The translations under genes were made by a program, and so were the position numbers. Positions 16,567-25,889 of a stretch of DNA of 64,000 bases are shown piece by piece. A model generated the notes under the pieces. That model was not told where the DNA came from. It was given only the letters and a program-made list of their open reading frames with translations, and made no database searches. Source of the stretch: Sansalvadorimonas sp965243775 (GTDB lineage: Bacteria; Pseudomonadota; Gammaproteobacteria; Pseudomonadales; Endozoicomonadaceae); NCBI GenBank assembly GCA_965243775.1, contig CBDEWF010000018.1, positions 62,001 to 126,000 on the forward strand. The letters are read 5' to 3'. The stretch's first letter is position 1; each line of letters begins with the position of its first letter.

Positions 16567-17454
16567 ATGAAGATTGCATTCTTTGGACTGGGCAATATGG
16601 GTTGCCCCATGGCTGTTAACCTGGTGCAGGGCGGATATGATGTCATCGGCTATGATCCGTCACCAGCCATGCAGCAAAGCTTCAGAAAGTCCGGCGGAGA
16701 AACAGCCGACACAGCAGAAGAAGCCGTGCAGGATGTAGATATGGTGATATCCATGCTGCCGAATGGTGCCATTGTTCGCAGCCTGTTTGCCGGGGAGGGT
16801 GGCCTGTTTGAAAAGATCAAGCCGGGAACCCTGATCGTTGATTCCAGCACCATTGATATGACTACGGCCCGGGGCATGGCGACCCTGGCTCAGGAACGGG
16901 AACTGATGTTTATTGATGCTCCTGTTTCTGGAGGTACCGCAGGTGCTGCCGCTGGTACACTGACTTTTATGGTGGGAGGAACCGATCAGGCTGTAGACCG
17001 GGCCAGTCCGGTACTGGAGACCATGGGCCAGAATATCTTTCATACCGGCGCAGCCGGGAATGGTCAGCTGGCAAAAATGTGCAATAACATGCTGCTGGCC
17101 GTACATATGGCAGGGACTGCAGAAGCTTTGGCTTTAGGTCAGGCAAATGGGCTTGAGCCAGCCGTGCTGTCTGAAATCATGAAGCAAAGTTCCGGGAGTA
17201 ACTGGTCCCTGGAAAAGTACAATCCGGTACCCGGGGTGATGGATGGAGTTCCTGCCAGCCGTAACTATGAGGGTGGTTTTATGGTCAACTTGATGTTGAA
17301 GGATCTGGGGCTGGCCCTTGATGCTGCTGGTACCAGCCGGCAGTCCACCCCTATGGGAGCCCTGGCAAGAAACCTGTTTGCCATGCATGCCGGCAACGGT
17401 GAGGGGGGCAGGGACTTTTCCAGTATTTATAAGTTATTTGATCCTCAGAAATAA
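16567..17454 (+). CDS. mmsB: 3-hydroxyisobutyrate dehydrogenase
   Basis: MmsB oxidises 3-hydroxyisobutyrate to methylmalonate semialdehyde, the step before MmsA. The 295-residue protein begins with a Rossmann motif, FFGLGNMGCPMAVNLVQGGY. The substrate segment DAPVSGGTAGAAAGTLTFMV is at about residue 119, and the catalytic Lys lies in GNGQLAKMCNNMLL. It lies 54 bp after mmsA with its own AGAAAGGG ribosome-binding site. It is probably co-transcribed with mmsA. Confidence 0.94.
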   Translation: MKIAFFGLGNMGCPMAVNLVQGGYDVIGYDPSPAMQQSFRKSGGETADTAEEAVQDVDMVISMLPNGAIVRSLFAGEGGLFEKIKPGTLIVDSSTIDMTTARGMATLAQERELMFIDAPVSGGTAGAAAGTLTFMVGGTDQAVDRASPVLETMGQNIFHTGAAGNGQLAKMCNNMLLAVHMAGTAEALALGQANGLEPAVLSEIMKQSSGSNWSLEKYNPVPGVMDGVPASRNYEGGFMVNLMLKDLGLALDAAGTSRQSTPMGALARNLFAMHAGNGEGGRDFSSIYKLFDPQK

Positions 17455-17536
17455 ACTGCCACATTTAAATAATATGTGCCGGGAGTTTTGTCTGAAGCTT
17501 AACAGGTGGAACTCCCGTTTTTTGTCTGGGGGAGAC

Positions 17537-19039
17537 ATGGCTGAGAAAATCCAGGAAACGCAGGAAGCTGCTGCAGAGAAAAACAGAGCCGATTTACAGG
17601 GCATATCAGCCCTGAAAACATTCACTCAGAATGGTTGCAACCTGGAATACAGAGTCATAGCTGACTGGATGACTTTGCGGGCAGACGACAAGCCCAGCGC
17701 CCAAATGTTCTATACGGCTTATCTGGCCGAACCTTCTAATGCAGAGCGTCCGCTGACCTTTCTTTTCAATGGCGGGCCAGGTGCCTCATCAGTTTTTCTT
17801 CATCTTGGGGGCGTTGCTCCGAAAGTCATCCACCTGAATAAAGACGGCAGTCTGCCTCCACCTCCCATGCAGCTCCAGGATTCTACTGAATCCTGGCTGT
17901 CATTCACTGACCTTGTTTTTGTCGATCCAGTAGGAACCGGATTCAGCCATAAAGTGAAGACCTCAGATGAAGAAAAAAAGAACGGGGAAAAACAGGACAG
18001 TAAAAATGAATTCTATGGTATCAAGCGTGATCTCGATGCCCTGTGTGAGTTTATAGGCCGCTTTCTATCAACCCATCACCGCTGGCAGAGCCCTCTGTTT
18101 ATTGCCGGTGAAAGTTATGGTGGTTACCGGGTTGCCCGGCTGGCACAGCAGATGAACGAACAGCATGGTCTGGGAGTTAATGGTGCAATCTTGATATCAC
18201 CAGCTCTGGAGTTTGTTGATTTAGATGTCAGCGATTATGGTATCAGCCATTACCTGAATCTGTTTCCTTCCCTTGTTGCTACCAGCTTTTTTCATGGTCT
18301 GACCAAAGGGGATGACAAGGAGCTTAGTGAAATACTGCAGCAGTCTGAAGATTTTGCTCTGACCGACTACGTTACCCTCCTGGCTTCCGGAGGCCTGATG
18401 CCAAAGGCTAAAAGTGCCAGGGTCTTCAGGAAAATGACCCAGTTGACTGGGCTGCCAGAGCAGGAATTGAAACTGGCCGGAGGGAGAGTTAGTTTTGCCC
18501 GGTTTTCCCGTCTGCTGTTAAAAGAGCAGAAGGAAGTTATCGGCTGGTACGATGGAACAATCCGGGGCTTTGATCCGTTTCCCGATCGGCCCAGCCAGGA
18601 TGCTCCTGATCCAACCCTCTATCCAATTTTCAGAGTATTCAAGGCCGGTATAAACCAATTGTTAAGAACCGAACTCAACCTGGAAACAGAGCGTGAGTAT
18701 GAGATTCTTAATGAAAAAGCTTATAGCGAATGGGTTGCGGATGAGAAAAAACATGATGCCTTTTATCAGGTCAGCAGTATGGATGATTTGAGAAGAGGAA
18801 TGGCGGCCAACCCGAACATGAAAGTTTTTATCTGCCACGGCATACATGACCTGATTACACCTTATTTTGCCTCCAAGCGCTTTGTGCACCAGATGAAACT
18901 GCCCGCCCAGCACCAGGACCGGGTCACCCTTCGTAACTATGAGGGTGGGCATATGTTTTATGCTGCTATCAACAGCAGGAAACAGTGGACAAAAGATATC
19001 AGGGGTTTCTTTCAGACAGCTCTTAAGCCAACGCCCTAA
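17537..19039 (+). CDS. S10-family serine carboxypeptidase-like protein
   Basis: A 500-residue alpha/beta-hydrolase of peptidase family S10, which removes C-terminal residues from peptides. Visible landmarks are FLFNGGPGASSVFLHLGG (oxyanion region), DLVFVDPVGTGFS, the nucleophile motif GESYGGYR, the acid in CHGIHDLITP, and the histidine in EGGHMFY. The long open frame starts further upstream inside mmsB, but the ATG at 17537 follows GGGGGAGA and gives the usual family start. No signal peptide is evident, so it is probably cytoplasmic. Substrate unknown. An intron copy begins 17 bp after its stop. Confidence 0.85.
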   Translation: MAEKIQETQEAAAEKNRADLQGISALKTFTQNGCNLEYRVIADWMTLRADDKPSAQMFYTAYLAEPSNAERPLTFLFNGGPGASSVFLHLGGVAPKVIHLNKDGSLPPPPMQLQDSTESWLSFTDLVFVDPVGTGFSHKVKTSDEEKKNGEKQDSKNEFYGIKRDLDALCEFIGRFLSTHHRWQSPLFIAGESYGGYRVARLAQQMNEQHGLGVNGAILISPALEFVDLDVSDYGISHYLNLFPSLVATSFFHGLTKGDDKELSEILQQSEDFALTDYVTLLASGGLMPKAKSARVFRKMTQLTGLPEQELKLAGGRVSFARFSRLLLKEQKEVIGWYDGTIRGFDPFPDRPSQDAPDPTLYPIFRVFKAGINQLLRTELNLETEREYEILNEKAYSEWVADEKKHDAFYQVSSMDDLRRGMAANPNMKVFICHGIHDLITPYFASKRFVHQMKLPAQHQDRVTLRNYEGGHMFYAAINSRKQWTKDIRGFFQTALKPTP

Positions 19040-19055
19040 GAGTACACAAATAGAA

Positions 19056-19748
19056 ATCGGGATAGGGTGGAGCCTCACGGCTCCACTCCTCCCACAACAC
19101 CCAGCGTACGGGTCCGTACTGGGCGTTTCGGCCAGTTGAGCGTCTGCTATTACCACAAACATGGCAATAACAGGGTCAGTGATACAAGGCATCTGGCTCG
19201 TACCACCCGCCGGGTTTTCGTAATCTTACAGTGCCGATACAATCTCAGCTCTCATCATCTCGCAGTTCCCGGTTCCGCCGTTACCACTTGATATGAGCAC
19301 CAGTATTCGCTGGTCTTTGCCTGCGTCCGATGTATCAAAAAGTAAAAACTACTCACCACTCTGTACCGTTCAGGCCTTCGCTGACCAAGGTCAACTACTA
19401 TGCCGTCTGCTGACTTCTGTATGGCGATCAGATCACCTTATGATGACCTCAGTCTGAAATATCAGACACCACACAGACCTCCCGGGGTAAGTCACACCGC
19501 CTTCACTGCACAACTGCCGGATCTACTGCCTACGTGTCCAGATGAGTAAGGGACTTTGTCATCAAACGCTGACTCATCCCCACGCAGACAGCCTCATATC
19601 CGGTTTCTGTTCGTCAGCTCGCCGTTTTGCTCCACACTGCCTTCAGCCTACACCTCGCGATGCAAACCTTGTGCTTCGCTAGTCCTTCGCCCTCATCTGG
19701 CTGGACAGGGGACTTTCACCCCCAAGCTGTGCAACATGCCCGGCACAC
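19056..19748 (-). ncRNA. ORF-less group II intron (IIC-like), copy 1
   Basis: A 693-bp element on the minus strand, one of three near-identical copies. It starts GTGTGCCGGGCATGTTGCAC, the GUGYG-type 5' end of group II introns, followed by a hairpin with GGGGGTGAAAGTCCCC. Near the 3' end is a domain V-like hairpin (AACGCCCAG / CTGGGTGTT) with the triad CGC and a two-base CG bulge. It is followed by a domain VI-like stem with a bulged A eight bases from the end. It ends ..CCCTATCCCGAT. No maturase is encoded. The 5' end lies 8 bases past the ppsR terminator hairpin as drawn. Confidence 0.82.
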
Positions 19749-19756
19749 GTTAAGGG

Positions 19757-19780
19757 AGAGCCGGAATCAGTTCCGGCTCT
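19757..19780 (-). terminator. ppsR terminator hairpin, intron target
   Basis: Perfect stem AGAGCCGGAA / TTCCGGCTCT with a 4-base loop, downstream of ppsR on the minus strand. The following bases are CCCTTAAC and then the intron. The T-run is poor compared with the clpA and cspD sites. Confidence 0.75.
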
Positions 19781-19795
19781 TGAGTCATGGATAAA

Positions 19796-20626
19796 TCACT
19801 TCAAGCGTCGTTCAATTCCTACCTGGGCAATAATCCGCGTCGATATCTCTTCTACCGAGTAATGAGTGGAATCCAGGTAGGGAATGTTCTGCTGGCTATA
19901 CATCAACTCAACTTCCTCCAGCTCCCTGGCACACTGCCTTGGAGATGAGTAGCGACTGTTTGGTCGACGTTCATGACGTATGGCTGCCAGTCTCTCCGGG
20001 CTGATAGTCAAACCGAACAGTTTGTTTTTGTAGGGCTGAAGGGCTTTGGGGAGACGGGTCATATCCTGGTCATCTTCCGTGATCGGATAGTTGGCAGCCC
20101 GGATACCAAACTGCAGGCCCATGTAGATACAGGTGGGGGTCTTGCCACAGCGGGAAACCCCGACAATGATAATGTCTGCCTGGTCATAAAACCGGGTTCT
20201 TGCACCATCATCATTTTCCAGAGCGAAATGAACGGCTTCAATACGCTGGTTATAGTTATGGCCGGCACTGATCGCACGCTTCTTGCCAACCTTATGGACG
20301 GCATGCAGTTTCAGTTCATGTTCTAGGTCCGGCATGAAAGAGTCAAAAATATCAACCCGGAATGCCGGGGCATTACGAATAATATGGTTGATGGTTTCAT
20401 CAATAATGGTACTGAACACCAGAGGACGACTGCCGGATTCAGCAGCTTTGGTGATCTCTTCCACAACCTGACAGGCCTTGGCTTCAGTGTCTACGTAGGG
20501 CAGGGTCGTGTGATCAAAATTAATGTGTTCAAACTGGGCCAGCAGGCTCTGACCAAATGATTCCGCAGTAATACCGGTACCATCCGAAATGAAATAGACA
20601 GTGCGATGCAGGTTGTGTTCGATCAT
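19796..20626 (-). CDS. ppsR: Phosphoenolpyruvate synthase regulatory protein
   Basis: PpsR is a bifunctional kinase/pyrophosphorylase that switches PEP synthase off and on by phosphorylating its threonine. The 276-residue protein starts TVYFISDGTGITAES near residue 8 and has the P-loop GVSRCGKTPT near residue 150, both diagnostic of the DUF299 family. The ATG at 20626 is chosen over the upstream one because CAGGA lies 8 nt before it and the family starts there. It is divergent from its target ppsA, the usual gammaproteobacterial arrangement. Confidence 0.94.
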   Translation of the reverse strand: MIEHNLHRTVYFISDGTGITAESFGQSLLAQFEHINFDHTTLPYVDTEAKACQVVEEITKAAESGSRPLVFSTIIDETINHIIRNAPAFRVDIFDSFMPDLEHELKLHAVHKVGKKRAISAGHNYNQRIEAVHFALENDDGARTRFYDQADIIIVGVSRCGKTPTCIYMGLQFGIRAANYPITEDDQDMTRLPKALQPYKNKLFGLTISPERLAAIRHERRPNSRYSSPRQCARELEEVELMYSQQNIPYLDSTHYSVEEISTRIIAQVGIERRLK

Positions 20627-20928
20627 GTTTATTTTTCCTGATGGCCCAGTATTGATTCTCAACCAAGATGGCGGTGACAACACTTAACATATTGCCGGTT
20701 GCGTTTTCCCTGTAGTATTGGCAGCGTATAGTACACGTTGTACCTTCTCTGGCAAAACACTCTGCCCTGAAAGGTCTTCGGTATATACTGTTTGTCTCTG
20801 TTCGTAGCTGCCGGTGTCAGCTGTACTGTTTTGTGACTTGTTTTTGAAGCTGTAGATTGACCAAAACAGTGCCCGGTGTATTGCAATACGCAGTCTGTTT
20901 TCGCAGGTATCGTTTTAGGGGGTAACTT

Positions 20929-23298
20929 TTGGAAGCGTATGTAATCGGTCTTGATAAGCTCGGCAAAAACGATGTTGAGAAGGTGGGAGGCAAAAACGCC
21001 TCTTTGGGGGAGATGATCAGTAATCTTTCTGGTGCTGGTGTATCTGTCCCCGGTGGCTTTGCAACAACAGCCATAGCCTATCGTGATTTTCTTGAGCAGA
21101 GCGGCTTGAATGAGCGTATTCACAGCCTGCTTGATGATCTGGATGTTGATGATGTTAAGGCCCTGGCCGAAACCGGCAACAAAATCCGCCAGTGGATTAT
21201 TGATGAGCCGTTTCAGCCCGCTCTGGAAAAAGCTATAGCTGAAGCCTGGGAAACGCTTCAGGGTGGCAATGAAAATCTGGCTGTCGCCGTGCGTTCCTCG
21301 GCAACAGCTGAAGATCTGCCGGATGCCTCATTTGCCGGTCAGCAGGAAACATTCCTGAATATTCGCGGTTATAACAATGTTCTGACCGCAATCAAGGAAG
21401 TGTTTGCCTCTCTGTTTAATGACCGGGCCATTTCCTATCGTGTCCACCTGGGCTTTGATCACAGAGAAGTGGCGCTGTCTGCCGGTATCCAGAAGATGGT
21501 GCGTAGTGAGACAGCCTCTTCTGGAGTCATGTTTACCCTGGATACCGAGTCCGGATTCCGTGATGCCATCTTTATCACTGCCTCGTATGGGCTGGGTGAG
21601 ATGGTCGTGCAGGGGGCTGTTAACCCTGATGAGTTCTATGTTCACAAACCAACACTTGAGGCTGGGCGTCCGGCCGTTCTGAGAAGAAACCTTGGCAGCA
21701 AAGCCTACAAGATGGTGTACACCACCGATGGTTCTGCCGGGAAATCTGTGGAAACTATGAATACCGCAGAAAATGAGCGCCGCCATTTCTCGATTACCGA
21801 TGAGGAAGTCACTGACCTGGCCCGTCAGGCCATGATTATTGAGAAACACTATGGCTGTCCGATGGATATCGAGTGGGCCAAGGACGGGGATGATGGTCAC
21901 CTCTATATTGTCCAGGCCCGTCCAGAGACTGTAAAAAGCCGCAGTGAAGGCAGTACCATGGAGCGTTACCTGCTGAAAGAAAAAGGGCGGGTAATGACTG
22001 AGGGGCGCAGTATCGGTCAGCGCATCGGCAGTGGTGTGGTCAAGGTGATTGACAGTATCACTGATATGGATCGTGTAGAAAGTGGCGATGTTCTGGTTAC
22101 GGATATGACCGATCCGGACTGGGAACCGATCATGAAGCGGGCCTCTGCCATTGTCACTAACCGGGGTGGGCGCACCTGCCATGCTGCGATTATTGCCCGT
22201 GAGCTGGGTATTCCGGCGGTGGTTGGTTGTGGTGGTGCCACAGATATTCTGACTGATGGTTCCAAGGTAACGGTATCCTGTGCCGAAGGTGACACCGGCT
22301 ATATCTATGAAGGTTTGCTGGACTTCTCTGTCAGCAGCAATACCGTAGACTCCATGCCCGATCTGCCATTCAAGATTATGATGAATGTCGGCAACCCGGA
22401 TCGTGCCTTTGATTTCTCTTCCCTGCCCAATAATGGTGTGGGCCTGGCGCGGCTTGAGTTTATTATTAACCGCATGATCGGGGTTCATCCCAAGGCTCTG
22501 CTGAACTATGACTCCCTGCCAGCTGATGTACGCACCAGTGTTGACAAGCGGATGGCCGGTTACGCCAGTCCGGTTGATTTCTATGTCGATAAGCTGGTTG
22601 AGGGTGTGGCAACCATTGCTGCGGCTTTCTATCCCTCAAAGGTGATAGTGCGGCTCTCTGACTTCAAATCTAATGAATATGCCAACCTGATCGGTGGCAG
22701 CCTGTATGAACCGGAAGAAGAGAACCCGATGCTCGGCTTCCGTGGTGCATCCCGTTATATATCCGAAGGTTTCCGGGATTGCTTCGAGCTGGAGTGTCGG
22801 GCCATGTGCCGGGTGCGTGATGAGATGGGGCTGACCAATGTTGAGCTGATGGTGCCATTTGTTCGCACCGTTGGTGAGGCCAAGCAGGTTTCCGATCTAC
22901 TTGCGGATAACGGCTTGAAGCGTGGAGAGAATGGGCTGCGGCTGATCATGATGTGTGAACTGCCTGCCAACGCTCTGCTGGCTGATGCTTTTCTGGAATA
23001 CTTTGATGGCTTCTCCATTGGCTCCAATGATATGACCCAGCTGACCCTTGGTCTGGACCGTGATTCCGGTGTTATTGCCCACCTGTTTGATGAGCGCAAT
23101 GAAGCGATTAAGGTTCTTCTATCCATGGCGATTCAGGCCTGCCGCAAGGCTGGCAAGTATATTGGTATCTGTGGCCAGGGGCCGTCTGATCATCCAGATT
23201 TGGCCAAGTGGCTGATGGAGGAGGGGATTGATACAGTTTCCCTGAATCCTGATTCAGTGCTGGAAACATGGTTCTATCTGGCAGAGCAGGAAGCCTGA
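20929..23298 (+). CDS. ppsA: Phosphoenolpyruvate synthase
   Basis: PpsA makes PEP from pyruvate and ATP for gluconeogenesis. The 789 residues match the family. In order are the ATP-binding domain (VGGKNASLGEM, VAVRSSATAEDLPDASFAGQ), the phosphohistidine swivel domain (NRGGRTCHAAIIARELGIP, His near residue 420), and the PEP/pyruvate TIM barrel ending FSIGSNDMTQLTLGLDRDSG and GICGQGPSDHP. The start is TTG with AGGGGG upstream; no ATG fits better. It would let cells grow on pyruvate from the methylcitrate cycle. Confidence 0.96.
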   Translation: MEAYVIGLDKLGKNDVEKVGGKNASLGEMISNLSGAGVSVPGGFATTAIAYRDFLEQSGLNERIHSLLDDLDVDDVKALAETGNKIRQWIIDEPFQPALEKAIAEAWETLQGGNENLAVAVRSSATAEDLPDASFAGQQETFLNIRGYNNVLTAIKEVFASLFNDRAISYRVHLGFDHREVALSAGIQKMVRSETASSGVMFTLDTESGFRDAIFITASYGLGEMVVQGAVNPDEFYVHKPTLEAGRPAVLRRNLGSKAYKMVYTTDGSAGKSVETMNTAENERRHFSITDEEVTDLARQAMIIEKHYGCPMDIEWAKDGDDGHLYIVQARPETVKSRSEGSTMERYLLKEKGRVMTEGRSIGQRIGSGVVKVIDSITDMDRVESGDVLVTDMTDPDWEPIMKRASAIVTNRGGRTCHAAIIARELGIPAVVGCGGATDILTDGSKVTVSCAEGDTGYIYEGLLDFSVSSNTVDSMPDLPFKIMMNVGNPDRAFDFSSLPNNGVGLARLEFIINRMIGVHPKALLNYDSLPADVRTSVDKRMAGYASPVDFYVDKLVEGVATIAAAFYPSKVIVRLSDFKSNEYANLIGGSLYEPEEENPMLGFRGASRYISEGFRDCFELECRAMCRVRDEMGLTNVELMVPFVRTVGEAKQVSDLLADNGLKRGENGLRLIMMCELPANALLADAFLEYFDGFSIGSNDMTQLTLGLDRDSGVIAHLFDERNEAIKVLLSMAIQACRKAGKYIGICGQGPSDHPDLAKWLMEEGIDTVSLNPDSVLETWFYLAEQEA

Positions 23299-23341
23299 TG
23301 GCGAACCTGGCTGGGAAGAAGACTTAAGCGGGGCTAGGCTC

Positions 23342-23917
23342 CTAGATTCTTGTCCTTTTTTTGGGCCTTCTGCGAGGAGGGGACTGGTTTTGCTGAATCA
23401 GCTCCTTCTCAGCTTTTTCCTTAGCCAGTTGTTCCTGAGCTCTTTTCTTTCTTTGGTGCTCATCATTAATCATATCCAGACGATGTTCATCGTCATGTCT
23501 TTCTGATTCTCGCTCGTGGTATTGATCAAGAATCTTCATAAGATCTATGGTGTGTTGAGTGAGATTCTGGGCCACAATCGGGTCTGTGGCATTCTCGGCT
23601 TCCCGGGCAATTTCCACAACTATGTCGTAGATATCACCAATCTTCTCCTTTGGAATACGGGCCTCTTGGGCAGCCTGAGTCGCCTGGATCTCTTTCTTCA
23701 TACGCCTCTGTTCTCGTAGCAGTTTCCGACGGGCTGCTTTCTCAATCCTGGACAGCTTTTTCAGTGGCCGGTTGAGCTCTTTTCCAATTTTTTCCCGATT
23801 GATGATCTCAACAAACCGTGTCCCATAGCGGGCCACCTTTTTAGGCTGCCTGCCTGGTCTGCGGTTTTGTGGTGTACCGGCTTCCCCGGATGGGTTATTC
23901 GGATCGACTGGAGTCAT
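23342..23917 (-). CDS. Basic coiled-coil protein, unknown
   Basis: A 191-residue protein with no recognised domain. The first 25 residues are proline- and asparagine-rich. Residues about 45-80 are strongly basic (LSRIEKAARRKLLREQRRMK), the middle is mixed helix, and the C-terminal third is a highly charged coiled coil (HQRKKRAQEQLAKEKAEKEL) ending PPRRRPKKRTRI. The composition suggests nucleic-acid or protein binding. It converges on ppsA with 43 bp between stops. The following 180 bp to rraA hold no gene. Function unknown. Confidence 0.6.
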   Translation of the reverse strand: MTPVDPNNPSGEAGTPQNRRPGRQPKKVARYGTRFVEIINREKIGKELNRPLKKLSRIEKAARRKLLREQRRMKKEIQATQAAQEARIPKEKIGDIYDIVVEIAREAENATDPIVAQNLTQHTIDLMKILDQYHERESERHDDEHRLDMINDEHQRKKRAQEQLAKEKAEKELIQQNQSPPRRRPKKRTRI

Positions 23918-24097
23918 TTTGCCATTCCCTGACTCTTTGCTAACAGTATATGCCAGAGCCTGTCTGACTTAACGCTAATCTGCTGCGAAATAGTCGGTTA
24001 AGTCAGACAGGCATCAGGATTTTTGCCTTGACCTTGCCGAGATCCATGAAATAATCAGCATTCTCGAGAAGTCCAATAATAATATGTGGAGGGAGCA

Positions 24098-24574
24098 GTG
24101 AGTTATATAACCCCCGATTTATGTGATGCCAATCCTGGCACTGTGGTTGCGTTGGAGCCGGGATTCAGGAACTTTGGTGGCAAAAGTTCATTTGGCGGAG
24201 AAGTGGTGACAGTCAAATGCTTTGAAGATAACTCTAGGGTAAAGGAGCTGGTTGAAGAGAACGGTTCTGGCAAAGTTATGGTGGTTGATGCCGGTGGTTC
24301 CATGCGCCGGGCCTGTCTGGGGGATATGCTGGCGGAAAAAGCTGTATTCAACAGCTGGGAAGGTATTCTTATATATGGCTGTGTCAGAGATGTTGATGCC
24401 CTGACTACAATGAATCTTGGTGTCCAGGCTTTGGGTGCTCATCCTATGAAAACAGAGAAAAAGGGGATTGGTGAGGTTAATATCCCAGTGACATTCCATG
24501 GTGCCACTATTCACCCTGGCGCATTTATTTATGCCGATAATAATGGCATTGTAGTTTCAGATACACCTCTGTAA
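24098..24574 (+). CDS. rraA: Regulator of ribonuclease E activity A
   Basis: RraA is a ring-shaped inhibitor that binds RNase E and dampens mRNA decay. The 158 residues match E. coli RraA (161). Family blocks include TPDLCDANPG at the start, FGGEVVTVKC, VVDAGGSMRRACLGDMLAEK, GWEG-equivalent NSWEGILIYGCVRDVDAL, and PVTFHGATIHPGAFIYADNN. The GTG at 24098 is preferred over the GTG at 24086 because GGAGG lies 5 nt before it and MSYITPDL is the usual N-terminus. Related aldolase-like family members are a less likely alternative. Confidence 0.93.
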   Translation: MSYITPDLCDANPGTVVALEPGFRNFGGKSSFGGEVVTVKCFEDNSRVKELVEENGSGKVMVVDAGGSMRRACLGDMLAEKAVFNSWEGILIYGCVRDVDALTTMNLGVQALGAHPMKTEKKGIGEVNIPVTFHGATIHPGAFIYADNNGIVVSDTPL

Positions 24575-24733
24575 CTCCCTGGTTCCAATGGCGGCAACCG
24601 CCGCCTTACTATTTCCAGCAACTCCTTCCAGCAACTCTTTTCTAAATCCATTCCATCACCTGATCAGATTGAGCTAAGTTTGGACTAACAAAACCAAAAT
24701 CTACCCCGAACATCTGTCAGGAAACAGACATTA

Positions 24734-25819
24734 ATGAAGGCATGGAAATTAAATATTTCCGAATTCGTCAGTGAATCAATCATGGAAATAGCCCGCATAA
24801 TTTTTAATAAGCTGGCGGGTAGAAAAGTTCAAGCCTTTGGCAAAAAGAGCCAGGAAAAAATACATCTCGTCGATCATGAGCTGGATGACCTGTTTGCCTC
24901 ATTACAGCAGTCTTCGATAGGGCTGGAAGAACAGGCAGAGCAGGTAGCGGATTTTCTAAAATTCAAAACTGATTACGGCAGGAATGAGAATAAGCAGTGG
25001 CATCTGTATGAAGCCGAGCTGCGTCATGATATGAATGAGTACTTGGCCAGCGTCTATGACCAGGTTAATAAAGCATTGGAGATACTGGCTGAAAAAGAAG
25101 AGCTGTTCAGCGATGACACGGCCAGTACCGCCCTATTAACTGATTCTGAAGTCACTGAATTGAATAACGAGCTTAAAAGGCTGCTGGCAGAGATGGACGA
25201 AACAGAGATTGATGGGGAGGAGCTGCTGGCCCTGATTGAGCAAGAGCAGGCAGCTGATGGACTGCAGGATACTGCTTCAGTAGCTGATACCAAAATCTGG
25301 AGTTGCAGGCATTCAATTAATCAGCAGGATATTCATGCCATTCTTTCGGATAACTCCATTGCATTGATACACCCACTCATGGAAATACTCGGTGAAAATG
25401 ACACAGAGAGTGGTTATCAAGCAGTATCTGGCAGTGGTGGCCTTGTCAATGTAGACGACTCAATCACCATGAAAATGATTAAGGATCTTGATCTGAATGA
25501 GAATCATAGATATGCCAAACTGCTAAAACAGACCATCAAAGATACTGAAACTATGGAGCAGGCAACAGTAGAAGCGCTGGAGAAACTAGATAATCAGCTT
25601 GAGGCGCACAGGATGGTGGTGACTTTTGCCATGGCTCAGCCAGTGCGTGATGACAGCGCTTCAGATAACTTTGGCAGCAAAGATGAATGGATTAATCAGG
25701 GAACAAGACCTCCTCAGGCAAATGAGCCTGACAGGCAGGTCCGGCCTCCAGATATGCAGCACTTTCGCAAGAATAACCACAACTTCGGGCGCAAGCAGCC
25801 ACCACAAGTGAGAAATTGA
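24734..25819 (+). CDS. Acidic helical protein, unknown
   Basis: A 361-residue protein with no recognised family. It is acidic and predicted helical, with coiled-coil-like stretches (residues about 40-120 and 135-180; ELNNELKRLLAEMDETEIDG). The C-terminal 60 residues are rich in Pro, Gln and Asn and look disordered. There is no signal peptide. Alternative start at 24782 (MEIARIIFNKLAGRK). It is followed 70 bp later by a glycosyltransferase-like gene in the same direction. Composition is like that of secreted bacterial effectors, but this is only a resemblance. Confidence 0.55.
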   Translation: MKAWKLNISEFVSESIMEIARIIFNKLAGRKVQAFGKKSQEKIHLVDHELDDLFASLQQSSIGLEEQAEQVADFLKFKTDYGRNENKQWHLYEAELRHDMNEYLASVYDQVNKALEILAEKEELFSDDTASTALLTDSEVTELNNELKRLLAEMDETEIDGEELLALIEQEQAADGLQDTASVADTKIWSCRHSINQQDIHAILSDNSIALIHPLMEILGENDTESGYQAVSGSGGLVNVDDSITMKMIKDLDLNENHRYAKLLKQTIKDTETMEQATVEALEKLDNQLEAHRMVVTFAMAQPVRDDSASDNFGSKDEWINQGTRPPQANEPDRQVRPPDMQHFRKNNHNFGRKQPPQVRN

Positions 25820-25889
25820 CCCGCCTCTCTGGAAATATACAGCACTATATTTATCACTAACAGACTGATCCTGAGGAAAGGGGCGGGGT

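Noticed and set aside
19056..19748. The 693-bp repeats as an insertion sequence
   Set aside because: No transposase, no terminal inverted repeats and no target duplication; ends and 3' hairpins fit a group II intron.
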